Shown: in pieces, positions 8,278 through 16,258 of the stretch
How the letters are laid out: each line of letters starts with the position of its first letter
Position numbering within the stretch: the stretch's first letter is position 1
Assembly (NCBI GenBank): GCA_024235635.1
Contig: JACKMA010000001.1
Coordinates: 1,116,001 to 1,180,000, forward strand
Length of the DNA: 64,000 bases
Source of the DNA: Zoogloeaceae bacterium
GTDB lineage: Bacteria > Pseudomonadota > Gammaproteobacteria > Burkholderiales > Rhodocyclaceae
Direction: 5' to 3'
Position numbers and translations under genes: made by a program
The notes under the pieces: generated by a model
What the model was told of the DNA's origin: nothing
Seen by the model: only the letters and a program-made list of their open reading frames with translations
The model's database searches: none

Positions 8278-9726
8278 ATGTCAGACAGTTTGCATACGCC
8301 CCAGCACCTGCCAGAGGGCGGCAGCGCCGATCCGGACAAGGCCTGGTCCGGACGCTTCTCCGAACCAGTCTCCGAACTGGTCAAGCGCTACACCGCATCG
8401 GTTTACTTCGATCGGCGGATGGCCGCCCAGGATATCCGCGGTTCCGTCGCCCATGCCCGCATGCTCGAGCGCCAGGGCATCATCTCGGCCGCCGATCTCG
8501 CCGACATCGAGCGCGGGCTCGCGCAGATCGGCGACGAGATCGCCCGCGGCGAGTTCGCATGGCAGCTGGACGACGAAGACGTGCATCTGAACATCGAGAA
8601 GCGTCTGACCGCACTGGTCGGCGACGCCGGCAAGCGCCTGCACACCGGTCGTTCGCGCAATGACCAGGTCGCCACCGACATCCGCCTGTGGCTGCGCGAC
8701 GCGATCGACCAGATCCTCGAGCTGCTGACCGAATTCCGATGTCGCCTGCTGGATCTGGCGGAACAGCACGCGGACACGCCGCTGCCCGGCTTCACCCATC
8801 TCCAGGTCGCGCAGCCGGTGACCTTCGGCCACCATCTGATGGCTTATCACGAGATGGCCAGCCGTGACGCCGAGCGCTTTGTGGACTGTCGCCACCGTAC
8901 CAACCGCCTGCCGCTCGGCGCGGCGGCACTGGCCGGCACCAGCTTTCCGATCGACCGCGAATCGGTGGCGGCCGAACTCGGTTTCGAGGGCGTCTGCGAA
9001 AATTCGCTGGATGCGGTCTCCGATCGCGATTTCGCGATCGAATTCACCGCGGCCTGCGCGCTGACGATGATCCACCTCTCGCGCATGTCCGAGGAGTTGA
9101 TCCTGTGGATGAGTCCGCGCGTCGGCTTCATCGATCTCGCCGACCGCTTCTGTACCGGCAGCTCGATCATGCCGCAGAAGAAGAACCCGGACGTGCCCGA
9201 ACTGGTGCGCGGCAAGACCGGCCGGGTCAATGGCCATCTGGTTGCATTGCTGACCCTGATGAAGGGACAGCCGCTGGCCTACAACAAGGACAACCAGGAA
9301 GACAAGGAGCCGCTGTACGACACTGCCGACACGGTGATCGACACGCTCCGGATCTACGCCGACATGATCCCGGGCATCCGCGTCAGGGCCGACAACATGC
9401 GCGCGGCGCTGACTCAGGGCTTCGCCACGGCGACCGACCTTGCGGACTACCTGGTCAAGAAGGGCCTGCCCTTCCGCGACGCGCACGAGGCCGTGGCGCT
9501 GGCGGTCCGGACCGCCGAGCAGCGCGGCTGCGACCTGCCGGAGCTGGGCCTCGAAGGCCTGCGCGAATCGATGCAGGCGGTTGCCGGCGCTGGCGAACGC
9601 CTCGGCGATGACGTCGCTGCGGCATTGACCGTCGAGGGCGCACTGCAGGCGCGCCGGCACATCGGCGGCACCGCGCCGGAACAGGTGCGGGCGGCGATCG
9701 CGCGGGCGCGGGCGCGATTGCGCTAG
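8278..9726 (+). CDS. argH: Argininosuccinate lyase
   Basis: This 482-residue cytoplasmic enzyme cleaves argininosuccinate to arginine and fumarate, the last step of arginine synthesis. The fumarase/aspartase-superfamily signature GSSIMPQKKNPD is present at about residues 293-304, with the catalytic Ser in the GSS loop. The N-terminal KAWSGRF motif typical of ArgH begins at about residue 21. The protein is about 15-20 residues longer than the usual 460 because of a polar N-terminal extension. No clear ribosome-binding site precedes the ATG at 8278, so a slightly later start cannot be excluded. It is divergent from algZ. The kinase gene follows 70 bp downstream on the same strand. Confidence 0.96.
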   Translation: MSDSLHTPQHLPEGGSADPDKAWSGRFSEPVSELVKRYTASVYFDRRMAAQDIRGSVAHARMLERQGIISAADLADIERGLAQIGDEIARGEFAWQLDDEDVHLNIEKRLTALVGDAGKRLHTGRSRNDQVATDIRLWLRDAIDQILELLTEFRCRLLDLAEQHADTPLPGFTHLQVAQPVTFGHHLMAYHEMASRDAERFVDCRHRTNRLPLGAAALAGTSFPIDRESVAAELGFEGVCENSLDAVSDRDFAIEFTAACALTMIHLSRMSEELILWMSPRVGFIDLADRFCTGSSIMPQKKNPDVPELVRGKTGRVNGHLVALLTLMKGQPLAYNKDNQEDKEPLYDTADTVIDTLRIYADMIPGIRVRADNMRAALTQGFATATDLADYLVKKGLPFRDAHEAVALAVRTAEQRGCDLPELGLEGLRESMQAVAGAGERLGDDVAAALTVEGALQARRHIGGTAPEQVRAAIARARARLR

Positions 9727-9796
9727 CCGGCATCGAAGCGGCAGCCACGACGCGTTCGCCCGGTCCCGAGGAATCCGACACGAGGCAGCCCCGTAG

Positions 9797-11077
9797 ATGG
9801 ATCGAATCGGCAAGTACGAGATCCGCGCACAGGTCGGTGTCGGCACCACGGCAACCGTCTATCTGGCGCACGACCCGTTCGCCGATCGCGACGTCGCGAT
9901 CAAGTACATCGACCCCAACATTCTCTGCGACCCCCGGCAGGGCCGTCTCTACCGCCAGATCCTGCGCAGCGAGGCCGCCCTCGCGGGTCGACTGAATCAC
10001 CCGCACATCGCCCGCATCTACGATGCCGTGATCACCGAGCGCGAAGCCTACGTGGTGATGGAATACGTCGCGGGCGGCACCCTCGAGCGCTTCACCAGCC
10101 CGGACACCCTGCTGCCCGAGGAACGGGTCATCGAGATCGTCTTCAAGTGCAGCCGCGCGCTCGACTATGCCTTTCATCAGGGCATCACCCATCGCGACAT
10201 CAAGCCCGCCAACATCCTGATGGTCTCGCCCGATCGCCAGGACATCAAGCTCTCCGATTTCGGCTCCGCGGTCTTCCAGTCCAGTGATGCGACCCAGGTC
10301 TCGGGCGTGGGCTCGCCGGCCTACATGTCACCCCAGCAGATCCGCGAGGTGCCGCTCAACCACCAGACCGACATCTACTCCCTCGGCGTCGTGATGTACC
10401 AGTTGCTGGCCGGTCGGCTGCCGTTCGAATCGGTGAACAACTACAGCCTGCTCTACCGCATCGCCAACGAGGAAGCGCCACCGCCTTCGCATTTCAACCC
10501 GCAGATTCCGCCGCATCTGGACAGCATCGTCGCGCGCGCGATGCGCAAGGAACTGGAACATCGCTACCGCACCTGGACCGAATTTTCCCACGACCTGGCA
10601 CAAGCCTTCCGCAATCGCTCGACGGTCGAAGCCGGCGACGGGCTGCAGGTGCCCGAGCGCTTCGAGTTGCTGCGCGGCATGCCCTTCTTTCGCGAGTTCA
10701 GCGATGTCGAACTGTGGGAGGTGTTGCGCATCGCGCAGTGGTCGACGGTGCACGCTGACACCTACCTGATGCGCGAAGGGGAGCCTGGCGACTCGTTCTG
10801 CTTCGTCGCATCCGGCGAAGCGCGTGTGCAGAAAGGCGAGAAGCTGTTGGGTATCCTGACCGCCGGAGACTGTTTCGGCGAGATGGCCCTGTTCTCTGCC
10901 GGCAGCGGTACCCGCGGCGCCGACGTGCTGGCCAGCACCGAACTGGAACTGCTGACGATTCGGGGGCATTCGCTCGGCCGCGCCACCGAGGTCTGTCGGA
11001 TGCACTTCTACAAAGCCTTCCTCGAAGTGCTTGCAACCCGGCTGGCGCTCGCCAACTCGAGGATCGCGAACCTGTGA
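9797..11077 (+). CDS. Ser/Thr protein kinase with C-terminal cyclic-nucleotide-binding domain
   Basis: A 426-residue cytosolic Hanks-type kinase. The kinase domain (about 6-275) has a glycine-rich loop (GVGTTATVYLA, 14-24), Lys36 in VAIKYI, the catalytic loop HRDIKPAN at 132-139 (Asp134), DFG at 154-156, and a SPAYMSPQQ activation-segment end at about 173-181. A cyclic-nucleotide-binding domain follows (about 290-426). Its phosphate-binding cassette is well kept: GEMAL at 361-365 and Arg373 before GADV, so real cAMP or cGMP binding is plausible. There is no membrane span or PASTA repeat. The stop overlaps the next gene by four bases. The arrangement suggests a kinase gated by a cyclic nucleotide, with a PP2C phosphatase and FHA reader 40 kb away in this window. 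Its substrates are unknown. Confidence 0.9.
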   Translation: MDRIGKYEIRAQVGVGTTATVYLAHDPFADRDVAIKYIDPNILCDPRQGRLYRQILRSEAALAGRLNHPHIARIYDAVITEREAYVVMEYVAGGTLERFTSPDTLLPEERVIEIVFKCSRALDYAFHQGITHRDIKPANILMVSPDRQDIKLSDFGSAVFQSSDATQVSGVGSPAYMSPQQIREVPLNHQTDIYSLGVVMYQLLAGRLPFESVNNYSLLYRIANEEAPPPSHFNPQIPPHLDSIVARAMRKELEHRYRTWTEFSHDLAQAFRNRSTVEAGDGLQVPERFELLRGMPFFREFSDVELWEVLRIAQWSTVHADTYLMREGEPGDSFCFVASGEARVQKGEKLLGILTAGDCFGEMALFSAGSGTRGADVLASTELELLTIRGHSLGRATEVCRMHFYKAFLEVLATRLALANSRIANL

Positions 11078-11970
11078 ATGCCAAGCCTGAGGCGCTTGCC
11101 GGCGCGCTCGAAGAATCGATCCGGGACGCCGTCGGCAATGACTTCCGGCTGGCAGGCGACCCGCTGCCGCCGGTGGGCGGCAGTGGTTGCGTAAATGGTC
11201 AGGACCGAAAGCTGTTCGCCAAGTTGATGCCGGCAGTCGATGGCGCTCGCCTCGATGCCGAGGTCGACGGGCTGGCCGCGATCGCCGCCACCGGCACGAT
11301 CCGTACGCCGGCCGTCATCGTCCGCGGCGAGGTCGGTGGCGTCGCCTGGCTCGTGCTCGAATGGCTCGATCTCCATCCGATCGCCGACGACGCCACCGCC
11401 GTCCGTGCCGCCGAGGCGCTGGCGGCAATGCATCGGGTCGAAGGCGAACGCTTCGGCTGGCGCCGGGACAACTTCATCGGCGCAACACCGCAGGCCAACG
11501 CCGAGAGCGACAACTGGTCGCGCTTCTTCGCCCTCGAGCGCCTTCGGCCCCAATTCGAGCGAGCGGCGGCCAACGGCCACCGCGGCGATCTCCAGAAGGA
11601 TGGACAGCGCGTGGTCGAGCGGCTACCGGCGTTGTTCCTCGACCAGCGGCCGCGACCGAGCCTGCTTCACGGCGACCTGTGGCACGGCAACATCGGTGCG
11701 CTGGCAGACGGCGCGCCGGTGATCTTCGACCCGGCCTGCTATCACGGCGACCGCGAAGCCGACATCGCGATGAGCGAGCTGTTCGGCGGTTTGCCCCATG
11801 CCTTCTATGCCGGCTACCGCAGGCAGTTGCCGCTGTCCGCCGACTACGAAACCCGCAAGCAGCTCTACAACCTCTACCACATCCTCAATCACCTCAATCT
11901 GTTTGGACGTGGCTATCTGTCGCAGGCCTGTCGCATGGCCAGCCAGTTGCGGCAGGCGCTGGGCCGCTGA
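11074..11970 (+). CDS. Fructosamine kinase family protein
   Basis: A 298-residue protein of the fructosamine kinase/YniA family (aminoglycoside-phosphotransferase fold). It has the catalytic-loop motif HGDLWHGN near residue 200 and the metal-binding FDPACYHGDREADIAM stretch near 218-233, the family hallmark. Such enzymes phosphorylate ketosamine adducts on glycated proteins or small molecules, which leads to deglycation. The GTG start at 11074 overlaps the kinase stop (GTGA), so the two are translationally coupled. A sugar-repair enzyme coupled to a protein kinase is unusual, and the functional link is unknown. It ends 10 bp before the convergent nucleotidyltransferase-family gene. Confidence 0.85.
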   Translation: MNAKPEALAGALEESIRDAVGNDFRLAGDPLPPVGGSGCVNGQDRKLFAKLMPAVDGARLDAEVDGLAAIAATGTIRTPAVIVRGEVGGVAWLVLEWLDLHPIADDATAVRAAEALAAMHRVEGERFGWRRDNFIGATPQANAESDNWSRFFALERLRPQFERAAANGHRGDLQKDGQRVVERLPALFLDQRPRPSLLHGDLWHGNIGALADGAPVIFDPACYHGDREADIAMSELFGGLPHAFYAGYRRQLPLSADYETRKQLYNLYHILNHLNLFGRGYLSQACRMASQLRQALGR

Positions 11971-11980
11971 GTTGCCTCCG

Positions 11981-13072
11981 TCAGTCGCTGCGCGGCGCCA
12001 GGCGGGCAAAGCCCTTGTGGCAGAGATGGCGCGCCAGCAGCGTCGGCGGCATCCGCAACCAGTGGTAGCGCAACTGGCCCAGTCCGCGGGCGATGCCACG
12101 CACCCTGGGTTCGCCGTCGTCGGCGATCAAAGGCAGGCAGGCATGGCGCATCAGCAGGTCCATCAGCATGCGCGTCGGCAGCGGCGGTCGCTGACCCACC
12201 GTGCAAGACTGCGGTACCGGCGTCGCCAGCCAGGCGCGGCAATATTGCAGCGCAAACCACAACAGCCGATCGGCACGATGGCGTCGGGCGCGTTCGTGAA
12301 GCGTCTGCCAGTCGGCCTCGTCGCGCATGTGCAGGCGGATCAGACCGTCGATATCCACCAGATCGCGCAGGCGCCCGGCCATCTCGGAATCCTGGAACAG
12401 GTGTATCACCGAATGGATGATCTGGTCGGCCGCCGACAGGACGTGGAAACGGCTGCCGGGCAGCGGCCGCAGCCCCGATTCCAGCAATGCGTCGTCGGCG
12501 CGGGTGCGGCTGGTCACCGGCGCGATGGTGTGGTGCAGATCCACTTCGAGGGCGTGCCCGGGGATCCTCATCGGCGGCAGTTCGTGACTCCATTCGCGGT
12601 AGTAACGCTGGTCGTAGGCATCGGTCGTCTCCGCCTCCCAGCCGGCGGCGGCGAGCGCCGACTCGGCGGCATCGAGGTCCCGCCGCGCCACCAGCAGGTC
12701 GACGTCGTTGGGCATCCGTCCCTGCGCAAACGGCAGGTCCTCGGCGATGTAGGCCGCGCCCTTGAGCAGCACCACGGTGATGCCGGCGGGCAAGGCGGCT
12801 TCGAGGTGGGCCAGTTCGATGCGAACCATCTGCAGGCGATGGGCAGCAAAGTTGATCGACGAGCGCAGGTGACCATGCACGGCCTCGGGCACCGACGACA
12901 ATAGTTCGGGATCACGCACGATGCGGTGGGCGAGGACGCCGAGCAGGCGGGCCTGACGGGCCAGTCGCAAGGTGCCGTCCCAATCGGCCAGCGACATCGA
13001 CTGCAGATGCGTGACGTCGGCCAGCAGTGGCAGCAGATGACGCCCGGCCAAAAGCCGCGACTCAGGCCGCAT
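11981..13072 (-). CDS. Nucleotidyltransferase family protein (PF14907-like) of an HPr-rel-A type cluster
   Basis: A 363-residue protein with the pol-beta-like nucleotidyltransferase core: LLKGAAY at 102-108 and RMPNDVDLLV at 119-128, where Asp123 and Asp125 would bind metal. The rest is mostly helical and includes an ELPP-containing segment and a His-rich EVDLHHTI stretch that probably completes the active site. Proteins of this family occur next to HprK-like kinases in several lasso-peptide and exopolysaccharide clusters; the substrate is not known. Its start overlaps the HprK-related gene by 11 bp, so it is the last gene of a tight four-gene unit (14791 to 11981). Assignment to the family is by motif; no activity is claimed. 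Confidence 0.75.
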   Translation of the reverse strand: MRPESRLLAGRHLLPLLADVTHLQSMSLADWDGTLRLARQARLLGVLAHRIVRDPELLSSVPEAVHGHLRSSINFAAHRLQMVRIELAHLEAALPAGITVVLLKGAAYIAEDLPFAQGRMPNDVDLLVARRDLDAAESALAAAGWEAETTDAYDQRYYREWSHELPPMRIPGHALEVDLHHTIAPVTSRTRADDALLESGLRPLPGSRFHVLSAADQIIHSVIHLFQDSEMAGRLRDLVDIDGLIRLHMRDEADWQTLHERARRHRADRLLWFALQYCRAWLATPVPQSCTVGQRPPLPTRMLMDLLMRHACLPLIADDGEPRVRGIARGLGQLRYHWLRMPPTLLARHLCHKGFARLAPRSD

Positions 13073-14003
13073 CGGCCGCTCCGCGGGACTCGGCGAGCAA
13101 CTCGTCGATGCAGCGGATCGCCTCGTCGAGCTTGCCGTAGGCGAGTTCGTAGGCCGGGCAGCCGGCGGCGACGTCGGCCACCGCGTCGAAGGACAAGGGG
13201 CCCAGCAACGCGTAGTTGAAGCTGTTGAACGCCAGGCGGGAAAAGGCCTGTTCCGGCGGTTGGGGTTTCAATTCGAGACGGCCGCCCTCGGAGAAACGGG
13301 GAAAGATCACCAGCACCGGCCGCGCACTTTGTCGAACCGCCGCGGTGCTGGCCCGATCCGGCGCAAGATGGGCCACGTCTCCCTTGCGCGTACCGCGAAA
13401 CGTCGGACCGATCACCGCGTCCGGCGAGAATTCGCGGATGACGTCGATCGAACGATTCTTCAGCGCGACCGGTTTCAGCATCGCCCGCAACTCGGTGCTC
13501 ACCGGATCGAGCACGCCGAATTCGTCGGACAGCAGGCGAAAACCACGCAGCATCATCGCGGCGGTCAGCGTGCTCTTGCCGGAGCCCGGCGTCGCCGCCA
13601 TGATCACGGCCCTGCCATCGCGAGCAAGCACGCCGGCGTGAAGCAGCACGAACTGATTGCCACGCTGGGCGAAGCACCAGTTCACGCCCCATTCGAACAT
13701 CGGCAACGCGCTGGCGGCCGGAAACGGCTCGAACGGTTCGACGCCATCGATCGCGAATCGACAGGTCGGACGCAGGTGGCGGCGCAGACCGCGACCGAAA
13801 TCGATCGAAACGTGATAATCGGCGAACTCGCCCTGCTGTTGGATCGGGAACGCTCGGTACACTACCTCGATCTGGTCGGCCAGCGCCGCAATCGGCGAGC
13901 GCACCCGCACGACACAGGCACCATAGTCGATCCAGACTCCGCCATCGCGCAGCGTAGCCGGTCGGGGTGCAATTTCAGCGGAGGAACGGGATGATGACGA
14001 CAT
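13062..14003 (-). CDS. HprK-related kinase A (HPr-rel-A system)
   Basis: A 313-residue protein resembling the C-terminal kinase domain of HPr kinase/phosphorylase without the usual HprK N-domain. The P-loop ATPGSGKST is at 137-145, preceded by LHAGV (121-125), and followed by LLSDEFGVLD at 157-166, which corresponds to the acidic catalytic/Walker B region. I chose the ATG at 14003, two bases after the stop of the PqqD-like gene, rather than the longer frame that runs into that gene. It overlaps the nucleotidyltransferase gene by 11 bp. In paeninodin-type lasso clusters an HprK-like enzyme phosphorylates a peptide Ser; the target here is unknown. The small exported protein encoded first in the unit is one candidate. 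Confidence 0.8.
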   Translation of the reverse strand: MSSSSRSSAEIAPRPATLRDGGVWIDYGACVVRVRSPIAALADQIEVVYRAFPIQQQGEFADYHVSIDFGRGLRRHLRPTCRFAIDGVEPFEPFPAASALPMFEWGVNWCFAQRGNQFVLLHAGVLARDGRAVIMAATPGSGKSTLTAAMMLRGFRLLSDEFGVLDPVSTELRAMLKPVALKNRSIDVIREFSPDAVIGPTFRGTRKGDVAHLAPDRASTAAVRQSARPVLVIFPRFSEGGRLELKPQPPEQAFSRLAFNSFNYALLGPLSFDAVADVAAGCPAYELAYGKLDEAIRCIDELLAESRGAADAA

Positions 14004-14005
14004 GC

Positions 14006-14287
14006 TCACCGGGCGAGCATGCCGATCTCCCTCAATGCACGCAAGAAATCCTGAATCGCCGGCGTGTCGGGCGACACGTCGAGTTCGCTCTTGATACGCT
14101 CGCACAACTGTCGTTCGCTGGCGCCCTCGCCGCACTCGCCCAGCAATTCCACGATCACGGCGCCGGCAGGTGGCAACACCCGGGTCTGCCAGCTCGAACA
14201 GTCGAAGACCGCCAGCCCGTCACCGAGCTGGCGGAGGTGGAAACGTTGGGACAATGCGCCTGACGAAGATGTGCCGACCGAAGCCAA
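14006..14287 (-). CDS. PqqD-like protein (HPr-rel-A system)
   Basis: A 93-residue protein matching the PqqD fold by pattern: an N-terminal beta segment (FHLRQLGDGLAVFDCSS), a hydrophobic PPAGAVIVELL helix, and a C-terminal winged-helix-like end (DFLRALREIGMLAR). PqqD proteins act as peptide chaperones, or RiPP recognition elements, that hold a leader peptide for a modifying enzyme. The frame has no ATG. The best starts are TTG at 14287, 9 nt after the upstream stop, or a later TTG at 14254; translational coupling would help the former. It ends 2 bp before the HprK-related gene. The lack of any radical-SAM, YcaO or lasso cyclase nearby is notable. Start uncertain; family call reasonably firm by context. 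Confidence 0.72.
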   Translation of the reverse strand: MASVGTSSSGALSQRFHLRQLGDGLAVFDCSSWQTRVLPPAGAVIVELLGECGEGASERQLCERIKSELDVSPDTPAIQDFLRALREIGMLAR

Positions 14288-14296
14288 CGTGACCGG

Positions 14297-14791
14297 TCAG
14301 TTGATGACGTTGCCGGTCAGGGCGGTGCCCTCCAGCGAGTTCCAGCACGACGCGCCGGCGATCGGGTTGTCGATCGGCGTACCGGTATAGACGTACATCG
14401 ATGCCGGCTGGCCGAGGGAGTATGCCTCGTAGTCGACCAGTGCGTAGTAGGTCACGCCGTTGGCGCGCGGCGTACCGTTCGGCGTCACCACCGTGACGCT
14501 GCCGTCGCCATTCACGCGGAACCAGCGGCCATCGAAATTGAAGCCGCTGACCGGCCCGCCCGACTGGTTGATGGTGAATCCCGGCAGTGAAAACCGCATC
14601 CAGGCGTCGGGCGCGGTGGTCACACCGGCAACCGTTTCGTTGGCTGCACGGTCGGCGCTCTTGACGGCACAGGAAATGCTGTTCGCGGCAAGCGCAGTGC
14701 CCATCGGCAACGTAAATACGACGGGAGCGCTCGCCGCCGCCTTCAGGATGCGACGACGCTTGATGTTCTTCTCGGATTCGGTGCTTGCCAT
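14297..14791 (-). CDS. Small exported protein with Tat-like leader, first gene of the HprK-related/PqqD unit
   Basis: A 164-residue protein of no family I recognise. The N-terminus has KRRRILKAAASAPVVF, a twin-arginine-like motif plus a hydrophobic stretch, and a likely cleavage after TALA (about residue 35). The mature part, about 128 residues, is rich in Gly, Asn, Thr, Val and Tyr with two cysteines (SISCAV and ASCWNS) that could form a disulfide. It contains short beta-prone segments and ends in GNVIN. It lies 9 bp upstream of the PqqD-like gene and is cotranscribed with the HprK-related and nucleotidyltransferase genes. This makes it the natural candidate cargo or substrate of that system. 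That role is inference. TatABC is encoded in this window. Confidence 0.65.
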   Translation of the reverse strand: MASTESEKNIKRRRILKAAASAPVVFTLPMGTALAANSISCAVKSADRAANETVAGVTTAPDAWMRFSLPGFTINQSGGPVSGFNFDGRWFRVNGDGSVTVVTPNGTPRANGVTYYALVDYEAYSLGQPASMYVYTGTPIDNPIAGASCWNSLEGTALTGNVIN

Positions 14792-14880
14792 GTCGGAGCC
14801 TTGGACATTCTCGTTGTCGCTCGAATCCTAGCAAAGGGCTGGCAGATCCGAGCACGAATACTTCACGGTCGGGCACTCTA

Positions 14881-14960
14881 AAGCAACAAACACACCAATC
14901 AACCAAGAACCCAAGAAAATCAACCAGCTACGAAAAAAAACCACAACTCAATGGGCGGAC
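14881..14960 (-). other. T/G-rich, C-poor leader region upstream of the exported-protein gene
   Basis: On the minus strand this stretch is strikingly T- and G-rich, including a run of eight T and two copies of TGGTTGATT. It lies in the 215-bp space between grxD and the exported-protein gene, where the surrounding DNA is strongly GC-rich. It probably holds the promoter or an untranslated leader of the four-gene unit. I could not assign clear -35/-10 boxes. Confidence 0.4.
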
Positions 14961-15006
14961 TGCCAGGCAATCCGTAAAAGAATCCGACAAACGTCGCCGG
15001 ATCGGC

Positions 15007-15339
15007 TCAGGACTGTCCCGACACCAGCCCGGCATCGGACAGCATCTGCTGCAATTCGCCGTTCTCGTACATCTCGCGCATGATGTCGCAGCCGCCGATG
15101 AACTCGCCCTTGACGTAGAGTTGCGGGATCGTCGGCCAGTCCGAAAATTCCTTGATGCCCTGGCGGATTCCGTTGTCGGCAAGCACATTGACCGACAGAT
15201 AGTCCTTGACGCCGCAGAGCTTCAGGATCTGCACCGCTGTGGCCGAAAACCCACACTGCGGTATTGCCGGGCTACCCTTCATGTAGAGCACGACGGTGTT
15301 CGAATCGACTTGTTCCTTGATCGTATCCAGCGGGTCCAT
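15007..15339 (-). CDS. grxD: Monothiol glutaredoxin (Grx4/GrxD type)
   Basis: A 110-residue CGFS-type glutaredoxin that binds and transfers [2Fe-2S] clusters with glutathione. The active-site motif PQCGFS has its Cys at residue 29. The TIPQLYVKGEFIGGCD segment (cis-Pro loop plus GG glutathione-binding motif) follows in the usual place. The ATG at 15339 has an AGGAAA ribosome-binding site 8 bp upstream. A start 33 bp earlier at 15372 would add an unconserved tail and is rejected. It is downstream of prmC on the same strand, in the common order prfA-prmC-grxD. Length is normal for the family. Confidence 0.94.
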   Translation of the reverse strand: MDPLDTIKEQVDSNTVVLYMKGSPAIPQCGFSATAVQILKLCGVKDYLSVNVLADNGIRQGIKEFSDWPTIPQLYVKGEFIGGCDIMREMYENGELQQMLSDAGLVSGQS

Positions 15340-15394
15340 GTTCGCGTTTCCTGTGAGTGTCGTCGGGGTCAATACTTGATATAAATGGTCGGGA

Positions 15395-16258
15395 TTAGTC
15401 TACGGCCCGTCGGCGAATGCCGTCAACACACCATCGGCCCGTCGTCACGCGCTCGATTCCGGCGAGGTCACGCACCGAGCGGACCAGCGCGAATCCGGCC
15501 GCAGCCAGCATTCGGCGAACTTCTGAAGCCTGATCGTGGCCGTGCTCGATCAACAGGGAAGCTCCGGCACTCAGCCGCGCACCGGCGCCGGCGACAATAT
15601 CCCGGATCGCGTCCAGACCGTCGTCGCCGCCGGCCAGCGCCTGGATCGGCTCGAAGCGCAGGTCGCCGCATGCCAGGTGCGGATCGGAATCGGCGACGTA
15701 GGGCGGATTGGCGGCGATCAGATCGAACGACAGATCGTCGAGGCCGGCAAACCAGTCGCCAAGTCGGAAATCGACGGCAGCGCCCAGCGCCCCGGCGTTC
15801 ATGCTGGCGTATCCCAGTGCGGTCGCCGAGCGGTCGACGGCGACCACCGACGCGGCGCGGCTGCCGAGTTCGAGCGCCAGAGTGATCGCGACGATGCCGC
15901 TGCCGGTGCCCAGATCGAGCACTCGAATGCCGTCCCGGCCGCGCACCGAGTCCAGCGCCGCGCCGACCAGTTGTTCGGTTTCCGGGCGCGGAATCAGCAC
16001 ACCGTTGCCGACCCGGAACGCGCGCGAATAGAACTCCCGCGCGCCAGTCAGATAGGCCACCGGCTCGCCGGCGGCGCGGCGCCGTACCAGCGCCTCGAAA
16101 CGCTGCCACGCGTCTAGCGCCAGTGGCCGCTCGCCGAAACCCCGCAGCGTAGCGTGGGATATCGCCGCGACGTGACACAGCAGCACGCGCGCCTCGAGTG
16201 GATCGATTCGCTGACGGGCCCAGTCGAGCGCTTCCGCCAGCGACTCCGGCTCAGCCAT
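15395..16258 (-). CDS. prmC: Peptide chain release factor N5-glutamine methyltransferase
   Basis: A 287-residue SAM-dependent methyltransferase that methylates the Gln of the GGQ motif in release factors. The N-terminal helical domain is followed by the methyltransferase core, with DLGTGSG at 115-121 and the catalytic NPPY at 184-187. The PRPETE motif at about 90-95, diagnostic for PrmC/HemK, is present. The ATG at 16258 overlaps the end of prfA by 8 bp, which couples it to its own substrate gene. The upstream in-frame extension overlaps prfA further and is not used. Confidence 0.95.
   Translation of the reverse strand: MAEPESLAEALDWARQRIDPLEARVLLCHVAAISHATLRGFGERPLALDAWQRFEALVRRRAAGEPVAYLTGAREFYSRAFRVGNGVLIPRPETEQLVGAALDSVRGRDGIRVLDLGTGSGIVAITLALELGSRAASVVAVDRSATALGYASMNAGALGAAVDFRLGDWFAGLDDLSFDLIAANPPYVADSDPHLACGDLRFEPIQALAGGDDGLDAIRDIVAGAGARLSAGASLLIEHGHDQASEVRRMLAAAGFALVRSVRDLAGIERVTTGRWCVDGIRRRAVD

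Noticed and set aside
11913..13692. Minus-strand frames overlapping the nucleotidyltransferase and HprK-related genes
   Set aside because: They are out-of-frame shadows with Arg/Ala/Pro-rich composition; the chosen frames carry the motifs.
14792..14850. Sigma-54 promoter upstream of the exported-protein gene (CTGCCAG followed by TTTGCTA on the minus strand)
   Set aside because: The -24 GG is missing and the spacing to the -12 GC is one base short.
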